From Clostridiales bacterium (GTDB taxonomy: Bacteria > Bacillota > Clostridia > Lachnospirales > Lachnospiraceae), in assembly GCA_021203115.1 (NCBI GenBank), contig JAJQBV010000183.1, positions 1-12,691 of the forward strand: 12,691 nt of DNA, read 5' to 3'. Position 1 is the first letter of the stretch. Each line of letters opens with the position of its first letter. Positions 1-5,965 of the stretch are shown one piece after another. The translations under genes and the position numbers were made by a program. The notes under the pieces are model-generated. The model worked only from the letters and a program-made list of their open reading frames with translations, was not told the DNA's origin and did not search any database.

Positions 1-349
1 TCGCCGCCATGGTAGGGCGTATCCCCATCATGCCGACCACTGCCGTCACCAGAATATCCGACTCCGCCTGCTCTGCCACAGCCAGCAGTCCTTCCATCCC
101 GTAGGTTATTTCAATATTCAAATCTGCGGTTTTTACCCGCAGCTCCCGCGCTTTCTCCTCCGTCGCAACGGAGACCAACGCCGGGTGAAATTCACGCATC
201 TGTTTCTCCAGCAGATCAGTATTATTTCCCGCCGAAAGTGCGCTAACCCGAAAATCTTTCCTGTGCTGACGGATGACATCCAGCGTCTGTGTCCCGATGG
301 ATCCCGTCGAGCCGAGAATGGCGATTGTTTTTATACATCCCGTATCCAT
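1..349 (-). CDS. dxr: 1-deoxy-D-xylulose 5-phosphate reductoisomerase, N-terminal part (cut by window edge)
   Basis: DXR converts 1-deoxy-D-xylulose 5-phosphate to 2-C-methyl-D-erythritol 4-phosphate with NADPH, the first committed step of the MEP isoprenoid pathway in the cytosol. Only about 116 residues are present; the family is roughly 380-400 long. Seen: a Rossmann NADPH motif GSTGSIG at residues 13-19, followed by QTLDVIR, and the conserved stretch AVVGMMGIRPTMAA at the truncated end, which is typical of DXR. The ATG at 349 has AGAGG about 8 nt upstream (gagaggatgaaacATG). The gene begins 25 nt after the cdsA stop, so it is probably the next cistron of the pyrH-frr-uppS-cdsA transcript. 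It supplies precursors for the uppS product two genes upstream. The catalytic and metal-binding domain lies outside the window. Confidence 0.95.
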   Translation of the reverse strand, partial: MDTGCIKTIAILGSTGSIGTQTLDVIRQHRKDFRVSALSAGNNTDLLEKQMREFHPALVSVATEEKARELRVKTADLNIEITYGMEGLLAVAEQAESDILVTAVVGMMGIRPTMAA

Positions 350-374
350 GTTTCATCCTCTCGCAGTTTTATCT

Positions 375-1187
375 TCAGATCTGAACCATCGGAATCAGAT
401 ACAGCGACAGATAGTAAATGATCGGCGCCGTAAAGATCACGCTGTCGAACCGATCCAATATCCCGCCGTGTCCGGGAATCAGCTTCCCGTAATCCTTGAT
501 CTCATAGTTCCGCTTGATCGCGGAGGCCGCCAGATCGCCCACCATAGAGATCAGCGCACCTGCGGCGCAGATTGCCCCCATCATCATGATATACGGTACA
601 TCCGCGTCCATAGAACTCCGAAATATAAATCCGTAGATCAGAGTCAGTACAAATGCGCCGGCCACACCGCCGACGGCTCCCTCCACAGACTTTTTCGGGC
701 TTAATACAGGCGACATCTTGTGTTTTCCGAAGAGCATCCCGAAGCAGTAAGCGGAAGTATCGCAACCCCAGGAGCAGAGGAAAATCAGCCAGACCAGATA
801 GACGCCTCCGGCCAGCGACCGGGTCAGGTAAATACAGGAAAGCATCACTGCAACGTAAAAGAATCCGAAAAATGTGCCGAACACCTGCGATGCGTGAAAG
901 CGCGGATATCCGAAGACGAAAATGCACATACACACGATGAGGAAGCCCATGATCAGCACCATCACATCCGGCAGAAAGTCAAACGCAAGATTCAGAAAAT
1001 AAAGCACCGCCGCGATATATCCGGCAATTCCGATGGTTTTCTCCACTTTCAGCACACGGTAAAGCTCATACATACCGATCAGGGAAATGATTCCCAGCAC
1101 GGTCAGTAGAAGATATCCGCCGTGTATAATAAACAGTAATGCCAGTATGACAAGCACCACTCCGCTTGCCAGTCTCGTCTTAAACAT
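375..1187 (-). CDS. cdsA: Phosphatidate cytidylyltransferase (CDP-diacylglycerol synthase)
   Basis: An integral membrane enzyme that joins CTP and phosphatidic acid to give CDP-diacylglycerol, the branch point for bacterial phospholipids. The product is 270 residues, normal for the family. Seen: hydrophobic segments throughout (for example about 9-40, 55-92, 103-121, 128-141, 172-190 and 198-217). The family signature lies at residues 222-246 and matches fully: S222, K225-R226, K231-D232, P238, H240-G241-G242, D245-R246. The acidic site D143 in WGCDTSAYCFG and the SPKKSVEG motif (163-170) are also present. The ATG at 1187 is preceded by AAAGGA and CGGAG; the closer of these sits only about 3 nt away, so AAAGGA at 8 nt is the likelier site. 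The gene begins 13 nt after uppS ends and lies 25 nt before dxr, as expected for one transcript. Confidence 0.95.
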   Translation of the reverse strand: MFKTRLASGVVLVILALLFIIHGGYLLLTVLGIISLIGMYELYRVLKVEKTIGIAGYIAAVLYFLNLAFDFLPDVMVLIMGFLIVCMCIFVFGYPRFHASQVFGTFFGFFYVAVMLSCIYLTRSLAGGVYLVWLIFLCSWGCDTSAYCFGMLFGKHKMSPVLSPKKSVEGAVGGVAGAFVLTLIYGFIFRSSMDADVPYIMMMGAICAAGALISMVGDLAASAIKRNYEIKDYGKLIPGHGGILDRFDSVIFTAPIIYYLSLYLIPMVQI

Positions 1188-1200
1188 AATCTCCGTCCTT

Positions 1201-1914
1201 TCACACCTTACCGTATCGCCGATCCCGCATCGTGTATGCTTCGATGGCCTTCACCAGCTCCGCCCGGTTAAAATCCGGCCAAGCCGTATCCGTAAAATAA
1301 AACTCGCTATAGGCATGCTGCCACATGAGATAATTTGACAATCGCAACTCGCCGCTCGTGCGGATCATCAGATCCGGATCCGGGATATCCGCCGTGTCCA
1401 GATAGGAACCGAACCGCGCCTCGTCGATATCGCAGGCGGAAAGCGTTCCGTCCTGACAGTCCACGATCATCCGCTTCATCGCACGGATCATCTCGTCCCT
1501 GCTCCCGTAATTGATCGCAATCTGCAGATTAAATCCGGTAAATGTGCGCGTATCTTCCTCCAGAACCCGTATTTTCTCCTGCAGATCCGGCGCAAGCGCG
1601 GATTTGTCACCGATGATGCGAACCCGCATGTTATTTTTCATGGCCTTGTCATAGCAGATCTGCAGATACTTTCCAAACAGAAGCATCAATGTCTTCACTT
1701 CCAGATCCGGCCGGTTCCAGTTCTCCGTGGAAAAAGCATAGATTGTCATGTATTTGATTCCGAGATCATCCGCATCCCGGCAGATGTCCATCACGACCTC
1801 CGCGCCCCTTTTGTGTCCGAATGTCCGCGGCTTTCCCTGCCGCTTCGCCCAACGCCCGTTTCCGTCCATGATAATCGAGACATGTGTCGGAATTTTTAAA
1901 TCTTCCAAATTCAT
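1201..1914 (-). CDS. uppS: Isoprenyl (undecaprenyl) diphosphate synthase
   Basis: A cytosolic cis-prenyltransferase that condenses isopentenyl diphosphate onto farnesyl diphosphate to make undecaprenyl diphosphate, precursor of the lipid carrier for peptidoglycan and wall polymers. At 237 residues the length is normal. Seen: MDGNGRWAKRQG at 16-27 with catalytic D17, FSTENWNRP at 61-69, the IRTSGE motif at 184-189 followed by RLSNYLMWQ, and AYSEFYFTDTAWPDF at 201-215. All are hallmark UppS motifs. I chose the ATG at 1914 because AGGAG lies 8 nt upstream and the protein then begins close to the family N-terminus. A longer GTG-initiated frame (from 1950) would start inside a hairpin and has its ribosome site directly abutting the codon, so I reject it. 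It follows frr by 74 nt, interrupted by a strong hairpin, and is followed 13 nt later by cdsA. Confidence 0.96.
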   Translation of the reverse strand: MNLEDLKIPTHVSIIMDGNGRWAKRQGKPRTFGHKRGAEVVMDICRDADDLGIKYMTIYAFSTENWNRPDLEVKTLMLLFGKYLQICYDKAMKNNMRVRIIGDKSALAPDLQEKIRVLEEDTRTFTGFNLQIAINYGSRDEMIRAMKRMIVDCQDGTLSACDIDEARFGSYLDTADIPDPDLMIRTSGELRLSNYLMWQHAYSEFYFTDTAWPDFNRAELVKAIEAYTMRDRRYGKV

Positions 1915-1939
1915 TTCGGTTACTCCTCTGCACAATAAG

Positions 1940-1967
1940 GGAAAATCCACCCTCCGGTGGATTTTCC
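1940..1967 (-). terminator. Perfect 12-bp hairpin between frr and uppS (attenuator, processing site or weak terminator)
   Basis: Positions 1940-1951 pair perfectly with 1956-1967 (12 bp, four-base loop; the transcript loop reads GGAG). It starts 21 nt after the frr stop. The bases that follow on the transcript are CUUAUUGUG, which is not a proper U-tract, so full termination is doubtful. A partial terminator or an RNA-stabilising or processing structure fits better, because uppS, cdsA and dxr have no obvious promoter of their own after it. The hairpin itself is seen directly; its role is inferred. Confidence 0.6.
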
Positions 1968-1988
1968 TGTACTATCGCGTGAGATCGG

Positions 1989-2543
1989 TTACACGGTCAT
2001 GATCTCTTTTGTCTTTTCTTCCACCGTCTCATCGATGATCGCGATGTATTTGTCTGTCAGCTTCTGGATCTCTGCCTGCAAATCCTTGATGCCGTCCTCG
2101 GAGATCCCCTCCGCCTTGCCCTGCTTCTTCACGGCATCATTACCGTCCCGGCGGATATTGCGAACCGCAACCTTGGCGCCCTCGCCCTTCTTCCGCACAT
2201 CCTTCGACAGCGTTTTCCGGCGCTCCTCCGTCAGTTCCGGGAACATCAGGCGGATTGCCTTTCCGTCGTTTGTCGGATTCAGTCCGAGATCCGATGTCAG
2301 GATTGCCTTCTCAATGGTCTTTACCATGGAAGCCTCCCACGGCTGAATCAGGATCATCCGCGGCTCCGGGACCGATACATTCGCCACCTGCTGGATCGGC
2401 ATCGGGGAACCGTAATAGTCCACGCGAAGCTGATCCAGAACGTGCGGGTTCGCACGGCCCGCGCGGATGGAACCGAACTCGGTCAGCAGACTCTGATAGG
2501 ATTTCTGCATCTTATCATCATAGGGTTTGATTTTTTCGTTCAT
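1989..2543 (-). CDS. frr: Ribosome recycling factor
   Basis: RRF acts with EF-G to split post-termination ribosomes in the cytosol. The product is 184 residues, against about 185 in typical members. Seen: an N-terminal helix opening MNEKIKPYDDKMQKSY, the conserved SIRAGRANPHVLDQLRVDYYG region at roughly 25-45, then PIQQVANVSVPEPRMILIQPW, and the C-terminal helices beginning LTEERRKTLSKDVRKKGEGAK. The ATG at 2543 was chosen because GGAGG lies 8 nt upstream (ggaggtttacaagATG). A GTG six codons further up would place that ribosome site inside the coding sequence. The gene begins 36 nt after pyrH, a pairing that is conserved very widely in bacteria. Confidence 0.97.
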   Translation of the reverse strand: MNEKIKPYDDKMQKSYQSLLTEFGSIRAGRANPHVLDQLRVDYYGSPMPIQQVANVSVPEPRMILIQPWEASMVKTIEKAILTSDLGLNPTNDGKAIRLMFPELTEERRKTLSKDVRKKGEGAKVAVRNIRRDGNDAVKKQGKAEGISEDGIKDLQAEIQKLTDKYIAIIDETVEEKTKEIMTV

Positions 2544-2579
2544 CTTGTAAACCTCCGTCACAATATTGTATGTCTCATT

Positions 2580-3275
2580 TTAAACCGTCACTTTTGTCCC
2601 GTTAAACTCTTCCGTCAGCGCCTTTACAATGCTGTTCTCCTCATTCAGTGCGAAAACATACATCGGCATATGGTTCTCCATGCAGAGGATGGAGGCTGCC
2701 AGATCTACGACCTCCAGCTTCCGGCTGATGACCTCCTGAATGGAAATCTCGTCGAATCGCACGGCCTCCGGATTCTGCTTCGGATCGCTGTCGTAAACGC
2801 CGTCAATCGACTTTGCCAGCAATATGCCGTCCGCCTCGATCTCAACCGCCCTGAGAACGGTCGCTGTGTCCGTGGAAAAATAGGGATGTCCCGTACCGCC
2901 CGCAAAAAACACAACCATATTCCGTGCAAAATACTTGTTCGCCCGATCCTTTGAGAACAGCTTGGTAAAGGAGCCGCACTCAAACGGTGTGAGGATATTC
3001 GTCATCATACCGACCGACCGGAACATCTCCGACACATAGATGCAATTCATAATCGTCGCCAGCATCCCGATCTGATCCGCTTTCGTGCGGTCAATGTTCT
3101 CGCTGGTGCGTCCCCGCCAGAAATTCCCTCCGCCGATGACAACGCCAACCTGAATGCCCTGATCCACAAGCTGTTTGACCTGGCCGGCGACCATAAGCAC
3201 CGTCTCATCATCAAAGCCGGTCTTGTTTTTGCCCGCCAGCGCTTCTCCGCTTAGTTTAAGTAACACTCGTTTCAT
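2580..3275 (-). CDS. pyrH: UMP kinase (uridylate kinase)
   Basis: Phosphorylates UMP to UDP using ATP, feeding pyrimidine nucleotide and UDP-sugar synthesis. The bacterial form is a hexamer with the amino-acid-kinase fold, distinct from eukaryotic UMP/CMP kinase. The product is 231 residues, within the normal range. Seen: KLSGEALAG at 7-15 (ATP-phosphate loop), VVIGGGNFWRGR at 45-56 (UMP site), GGTGHPYFSTDTATV at 126-140, and SIDGVYDSDP at 156-165. The ATG at 3275 has AAGGAG 7 nt upstream, and the protein then starts MKRVLLKLSGE as in homologues; a 16-codon N-terminal extension in the open frame would overlap the candidate promoter and is rejected. It is the first gene of the run pyrH-frr-uppS-cdsA-dxr. 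A probable terminator of murE and an extended -10 element lie just upstream. Confidence 0.97.
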   Translation of the reverse strand: MKRVLLKLSGEALAGKNKTGFDDETVLMVAGQVKQLVDQGIQVGVVIGGGNFWRGRTSENIDRTKADQIGMLATIMNCIYVSEMFRSVGMMTNILTPFECGSFTKLFSKDRANKYFARNMVVFFAGGTGHPYFSTDTATVLRAVEIEADGILLAKSIDGVYDSDPKQNPEAVRFDEISIQEVISRKLEVVDLAASILCMENHMPMYVFALNEENSIVKALTEEFNGTKVTV

Positions 3276-3321
3276 AAGGATACTCCTTCCGTTGTTTTCA
3301 CACGGCTCATTGCCTGCGCTC

Positions 3322-3330
3322 ATGATAACA
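3322..3330 (-). promoter_or_regulatory. Candidate extended -10 promoter for the pyrH cluster
   Basis: The minus strand reads TGTTATCAT here, an extended -10 (TGn followed by TATCAT, five of six matches to TATAAT). No good -35 hexamer is found 16-18 nt upstream, which extended -10 promoters tolerate. Transcription would start roughly 40 nt before the pyrH ATG. It sits directly after the probable murE terminator, where a new promoter would be expected. Confidence 0.4.
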
Positions 3331-3340
3331 CAAACAGATG

Positions 3341-3367
3341 AAAAAACCTAGACCTAAATTGAGATCT
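3341..3367 (-). terminator. Probable intrinsic terminator after murE
   Basis: On the transcript, AGAUCU (3367-3362) pairs with AGGUCU (3355-3350) with one G-U pair around a six-base loop; AGG and then six U follow (3346-3341). It starts 11 nt after the murE stop. The stem is short, so termination may be partial. It would separate murE from the pyrH cluster. Confidence 0.45.
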
Positions 3368-3378
3368 GTATAACGGTT

Positions 3379-4848
3379 CTAACGGATAAAATTTCCGTCC
3401 TTTACGACATCCGCCACCAGTTCACGCTCATCCATATGATGTTTCTGCCCGCAGATCTCCTGATAATCCTCATGCCCCTTTCCGGCCAACACAATGACAT
3501 CGCCCTCCTGCGCATTCTCGATCGCGTAGCGGATGGCCTGCGCCCGGTCCGTGATCGAGATATATGCTCCGTCCGCGCGCTTCACGCCGGTAATGATATC
3601 CTCAATGATCGCCTCCGGCTCCTCAAAGCGCGGATTATCCGAGGTAACGATGGTCAGATCGGCCAGACGGGAGGAAACCTCGCCCATATTAAATCGCCGA
3701 TCGCGGGCGCGGTTGCCGCCGCATCCGAAGAGACAGACCAAGCGCTTCGGGTGATATTCCTTAAGAGTCGTCAAAAGGCTCTCCAGACTCATGGCGTTAT
3801 GCGCATAGTCGATCATAAGCGTAAACTTTGAGGAGACAGGCAGAATCTCAACTCTCCCCTTCACATGTATCTGTGACAGGGACTGCTGAATCGTCTGCAC
3901 ATCCACGCCGAAATGACGGCAGATCGAGATCGCGGTCATGGAATTATATACACTGAACTTGCCCGGAATATCAATCTCGACATCCATGTCCAGCCTGCCC
4001 TTCATATGATAGGCGACGCCGAGACTTCCGCCCCGGTCAAAGAGATGCACATTTTCCGCCACCAGATCCGCATTTTCGGAAAATCCGTAGGTCTCCACCG
4101 CACAGGTATGCCCCTCCAGAATCTTTTCCAGATGCGCGTCGTCCGCGTTGAAAATCCCCTGCCGGCACTGCTGAAACAACAGGCTCTTACAGTGAATGTA
4201 ATCATCCAGATCCTTGTGCTCGTTCGGGCCGATGTGATCCGGCTCCAGATTCGTAAAAATACCGTAATCAAAGACAAATCCGCCCACGCGGTGAAGCATC
4301 AGCCCCTGGGATGAAACCTCCATCACCACACAGTCGCATCCGGCATCGACCATCTTCCGGAACGCCTCCTGAACCACATAGGACTCCGGAGTCGTGTTGG
4401 AGGCCGGTATCGTCTCATCGCCGATGATCATCTCAATGGTTCCGATCAATCCGCAGCGATATCCGGAGTGCTCCAGAATCGACCGCACCATATAGGTGGC
4501 GGTAGTCTTTCCCTTTGTCCCCGTGATGCCGATCGTCGTTAGCTCCTTTGCCGGATATCCGAAATAAGCGGCCGACATCTCCGCCAGAGCGATACGGGTA
4601 TCCTCCACGCGAATCACTGTCACCGAGTCCGGAACCTCCACCTCACGCTCCGCGATAATCGCCGCCGCGCCCTTTTTCGCCGCATCAGCGGCATACACAT
4701 GCCCGTCGCTGACCGCACCGGTGATACAGACAAAAACCGAGCCTTCAACAATTTTCCGGGAATCATAAACCAGCGTCGTAATCTCGCGGTCGGGAGAACC
4801 TTGGATACATCTATATTCCAGCTTACGAATCAGATCTCCTAATTTCAT
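3379..4848 (-). CDS. murE: UDP-MurNAc-tripeptide synthetase, meso-DAP-type MurE ligase
   Basis: Mur-family amide ligase that adds the third amino acid to UDP-MurNAc-L-Ala-D-Glu using ATP, in the cytosol. The product is 489 residues, usual for MurE. Seen (numbered from the chosen ATG): N-terminal UMP-binding domain, ATP loop GITGTKGKTT at 107-116, NTTPE at 151-155, the lysine expected to be carbamylated at K221 in HCKSLLF, and the specificity loop SDNPR ending at 407. By family rules DNPR marks meso-DAP rather than lysine, which fits dapF being next door. Unusual: the normally YAHTPD-like motif reads YAHNAMSLESLL and the next reads GCGGNRARDRR instead of GCGGDRD..KR, so this may be a divergent clostridial paralogue. 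The ATG at 4848 (GAGAGG 10 nt upstream) gives the family-like start MKLGDLI; a GTG two codons earlier is the alternative. A TAATAT -10-like element lies upstream. The gene ends in TAG. Confidence 0.92.
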   Translation of the reverse strand: MKLGDLIRKLEYRCIQGSPDREITTLVYDSRKIVEGSVFVCITGAVSDGHVYAADAAKKGAAAIIAEREVEVPDSVTVIRVEDTRIALAEMSAAYFGYPAKELTTIGITGTKGKTTATYMVRSILEHSGYRCGLIGTIEMIIGDETIPASNTTPESYVVQEAFRKMVDAGCDCVVMEVSSQGLMLHRVGGFVFDYGIFTNLEPDHIGPNEHKDLDDYIHCKSLLFQQCRQGIFNADDAHLEKILEGHTCAVETYGFSENADLVAENVHLFDRGGSLGVAYHMKGRLDMDVEIDIPGKFSVYNSMTAISICRHFGVDVQTIQQSLSQIHVKGRVEILPVSSKFTLMIDYAHNAMSLESLLTTLKEYHPKRLVCLFGCGGNRARDRRFNMGEVSSRLADLTIVTSDNPRFEEPEAIIEDIITGVKRADGAYISITDRAQAIRYAIENAQEGDVIVLAGKGHEDYQEICGQKHHMDERELVADVVKDGNFIR

Positions 4849-4903
4849 TAGCACTTTTCCTCTCTATATTATTTCCTTTAAATCTGCCATCACACTTCGC
4901 ACA

Positions 4904-5090
4904 GGATACGGCAGATGTTTTTACATATTTCGGGCAACTTTTGTAGGGGCGCTTTTAGCTGAGACGAAATCCAGCGCTTACGGAGACTTCGGCGCGAAGG
5001 CTTTCCTGAGCGTCTTAGTCGCAGTTAGCGATTAGTTTGTCGAAGCGTTGCCCCGGTTGCCTGAAATATGCCAAAACATCTTCCGTATCC
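4904..5090. repeat. 187-bp foldback element with 35-bp imperfect terminal inverted repeats (MITE-like)
   Basis: Positions 4904-4938 and the reverse complement of 5056-5090 match at 31 of 35 bases; both ends begin GGATACGG. Inside, 4946-4954 (GGGGCGCTT) pairs with 5043-5047 plus 5051-5054 across a 3-nt bulge; 4974-4985 pairs imperfectly with 5002-5013; the centre is a 5-bp hairpin (4987-4991 with 4995-4999). The whole thing is therefore a nested palindrome. It fills most of the 246-nt dapF-murE gap, beginning 10 nt after the dapF stop and ending about 55 nt before murE. No open frame of note and no clear target-site duplication is seen. A non-autonomous mobile element or dispersed intergenic repeat is the inference; a structured RNA or a transcript-end structure is the alternative. 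Confidence 0.7.
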
Positions 5091-5100
5091 GTCCCAATTA

Positions 5101-5478
5101 TTACAGTTGTATCTCCCCTTCAAAGACCGTGGTCGCCGGCCCGGTCATCCACACCGTATCCGCCTCCCGATCATAAAAAATCCGAAGATCTCCGCCCCGC
5201 AGGTGAACCAGCACCTTCTCATCAAAAACCCCGTTCAGCACACCCGCCACCACCGAGGCGCAGGTCCCCGTCCCGCAGGCCCATGTCTCGCCGGCTCCCC
5301 GCTCCCAGACGCGCATATTCGCCTCCGAGCGGCTGATCACCTGCACAAACTCCGTGTTGACCCGGTCCGGAAACATCTCATGGTGCTCAAAATGCGGTCC
5401 CACCTTCTCCAGCGGGAACTGCTCCGTATTATCCACAAAAACAACCGCATGCGGATTTCCCATGGAAACACAGGTCAT
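5101..5478 (-). CDS. dapF: DapF C-terminal fragment (125 residues, possible reinitiation product)
   Basis: The open frame begins with ATG at 5478, only one codon (CGC) after the TAG. No Shine-Dalgarno sequence precedes it, so translation would depend on reinitiation by ribosomes that just terminated, or on readthrough. It carries the second catalytic cysteine in the motif ACGTGTC and the rest of the C-terminal lobe, intact to a TAA stop. Whether it is expressed cannot be told from sequence. Confidence 0.5.
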   Translation of the reverse strand: MTCVSMGNPHAVVFVDNTEQFPLEKVGPHFEHHEMFPDRVNTEFVQVISRSEANMRVWERGAGETWACGTGTCASVVAGVLNGVFDEKVLVHLRGGDLRIFYDREADTVWMTGPATTVFEGEIQL

Positions 5479-5481
5479 GCG

Positions 5482-5934
5482 CTACGCTTCGCCGAGAACC
5501 GTGATGGGCACATCCACAGCCTGCTCCCCGTCAACCCGGACCGGAATCTGCTCCGGCGACAGCCCCGGCGCTCCCATATTTACCTTTACGAGAGAAACCG
5601 TCCCGTTCTCCACCGTCAGATCCAGATATTTGATTCCGGACTTTGTCTCAACGGAAATTGCTGTCTTTTCCGTCATCCCGTGGTCATAGACATACTTTGC
5701 CACACAGCGGATTCCGTTTCCGCACATGCTTCCCTCGGAACCGTCGGCATTGTACATCGCCATGCGAAAATCCGCCGCATCCGACGGACAGATCACGATC
5801 AATCCGTCGGAGCCGATGCCGAAATGTCGGTCACTGACAAACTTCGAAACGGCTGAAGGATCTTCGATCTGCTCCTCAAAGCCGTTGATATATACATAAT
5901 CATTGCCGCAGCCGTGCATTTTTGTAAATTTCAT
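5482..5934 (-). CDS. dapF: DapF N-terminal fragment (150 residues, ends at the internal TAG)
   Basis: This is the translated product if the TAG acts as a stop. It contains the N-terminal epimerase lobe with catalytic Cys71 but lacks the second cysteine at 220, so on its own it should not catalyse epimerisation. The break falls just before the conserved TCVSMGNPH segment, within the second lobe rather than exactly at the lobe boundary. The ribosome site is good, so the fragment should be made. Confidence 0.7.
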   Translation of the reverse strand: MKFTKMHGCGNDYVYINGFEEQIEDPSAVSKFVSDRHFGIGSDGLIVICPSDAADFRMAMYNADGSEGSMCGNGIRCVAKYVYDHGMTEKTAISVETKSGIKYLDLTVENGTVSLVKVNMGAPGLSPEQIPVRVDGEQAVDVPITVLGEA

Positions 5935-5965
5935 AATCCCGCTCCCTTTCAAACGCAATCGCCCG

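Larger units (their letters stand above)
5101..5934 (-). pseudogene. dapF: Diaminopimelate epimerase interrupted by an in-frame TAG at codon 151
   Basis: DapF interconverts LL- and meso-diaminopimelate by two-base acid/base catalysis using a pair of cysteines. Read through the stop, the gene is 277 codons, normal for the family. Seen: the N-terminal half has MHGCGNDYVYI (6-16), RHFGIGSDGL (36-45) and catalytic Cys71 in MCGNGIRC; the C-terminal half has [13 protein letters not shown] (154-166), [16 protein letters not shown] (211-226) and the second catalytic Cys220. The TAG is at 5482-5484, in the same frame, with no other lesion. A tyrosine codon (TAC or TAT) one base away would fit the site. 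TAG is a genuine stop for murE, tepA and the gene just upstream, so recoding is unlikely. The ATG at 5934 has GGGAG 7 nt upstream. It begins 31 nt after the upstream gene and is probably co-transcribed with it and fhs. Confidence 0.85.

Noticed and set aside
1915..1950. N-terminal extension of uppS from a GTG at 1950
   Set aside because: The GTG lies within the 12-bp hairpin and abuts its only ribosome-site-like sequence; the ATG at 1914 has AGGAG at 8 nt and gives the family N-terminus.
4904..5090. Foldback element as an ordinary rho-independent terminator of dapF
   Set aside because: No U-tract follows either arm, and the span and nested symmetry are far larger than a terminator.
5068..5856. 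262-residue plus-strand open frame opposite dapF
   Set aside because: It is rich in Arg, His and Pro in the manner of antisense frames of GC-rich genes, has no recognisable motif, and lies opposite a gene with clear family motifs.
5101..5934. Pyrrolysine or other amber recoding in dapF
   Set aside because: TAG ends murE, tepA and the zinc-ribbon gene at expected lengths, no downstream stem-loop specific for recoding is apparent, and DapF is not a known recoded family. Kept only as an item to check.
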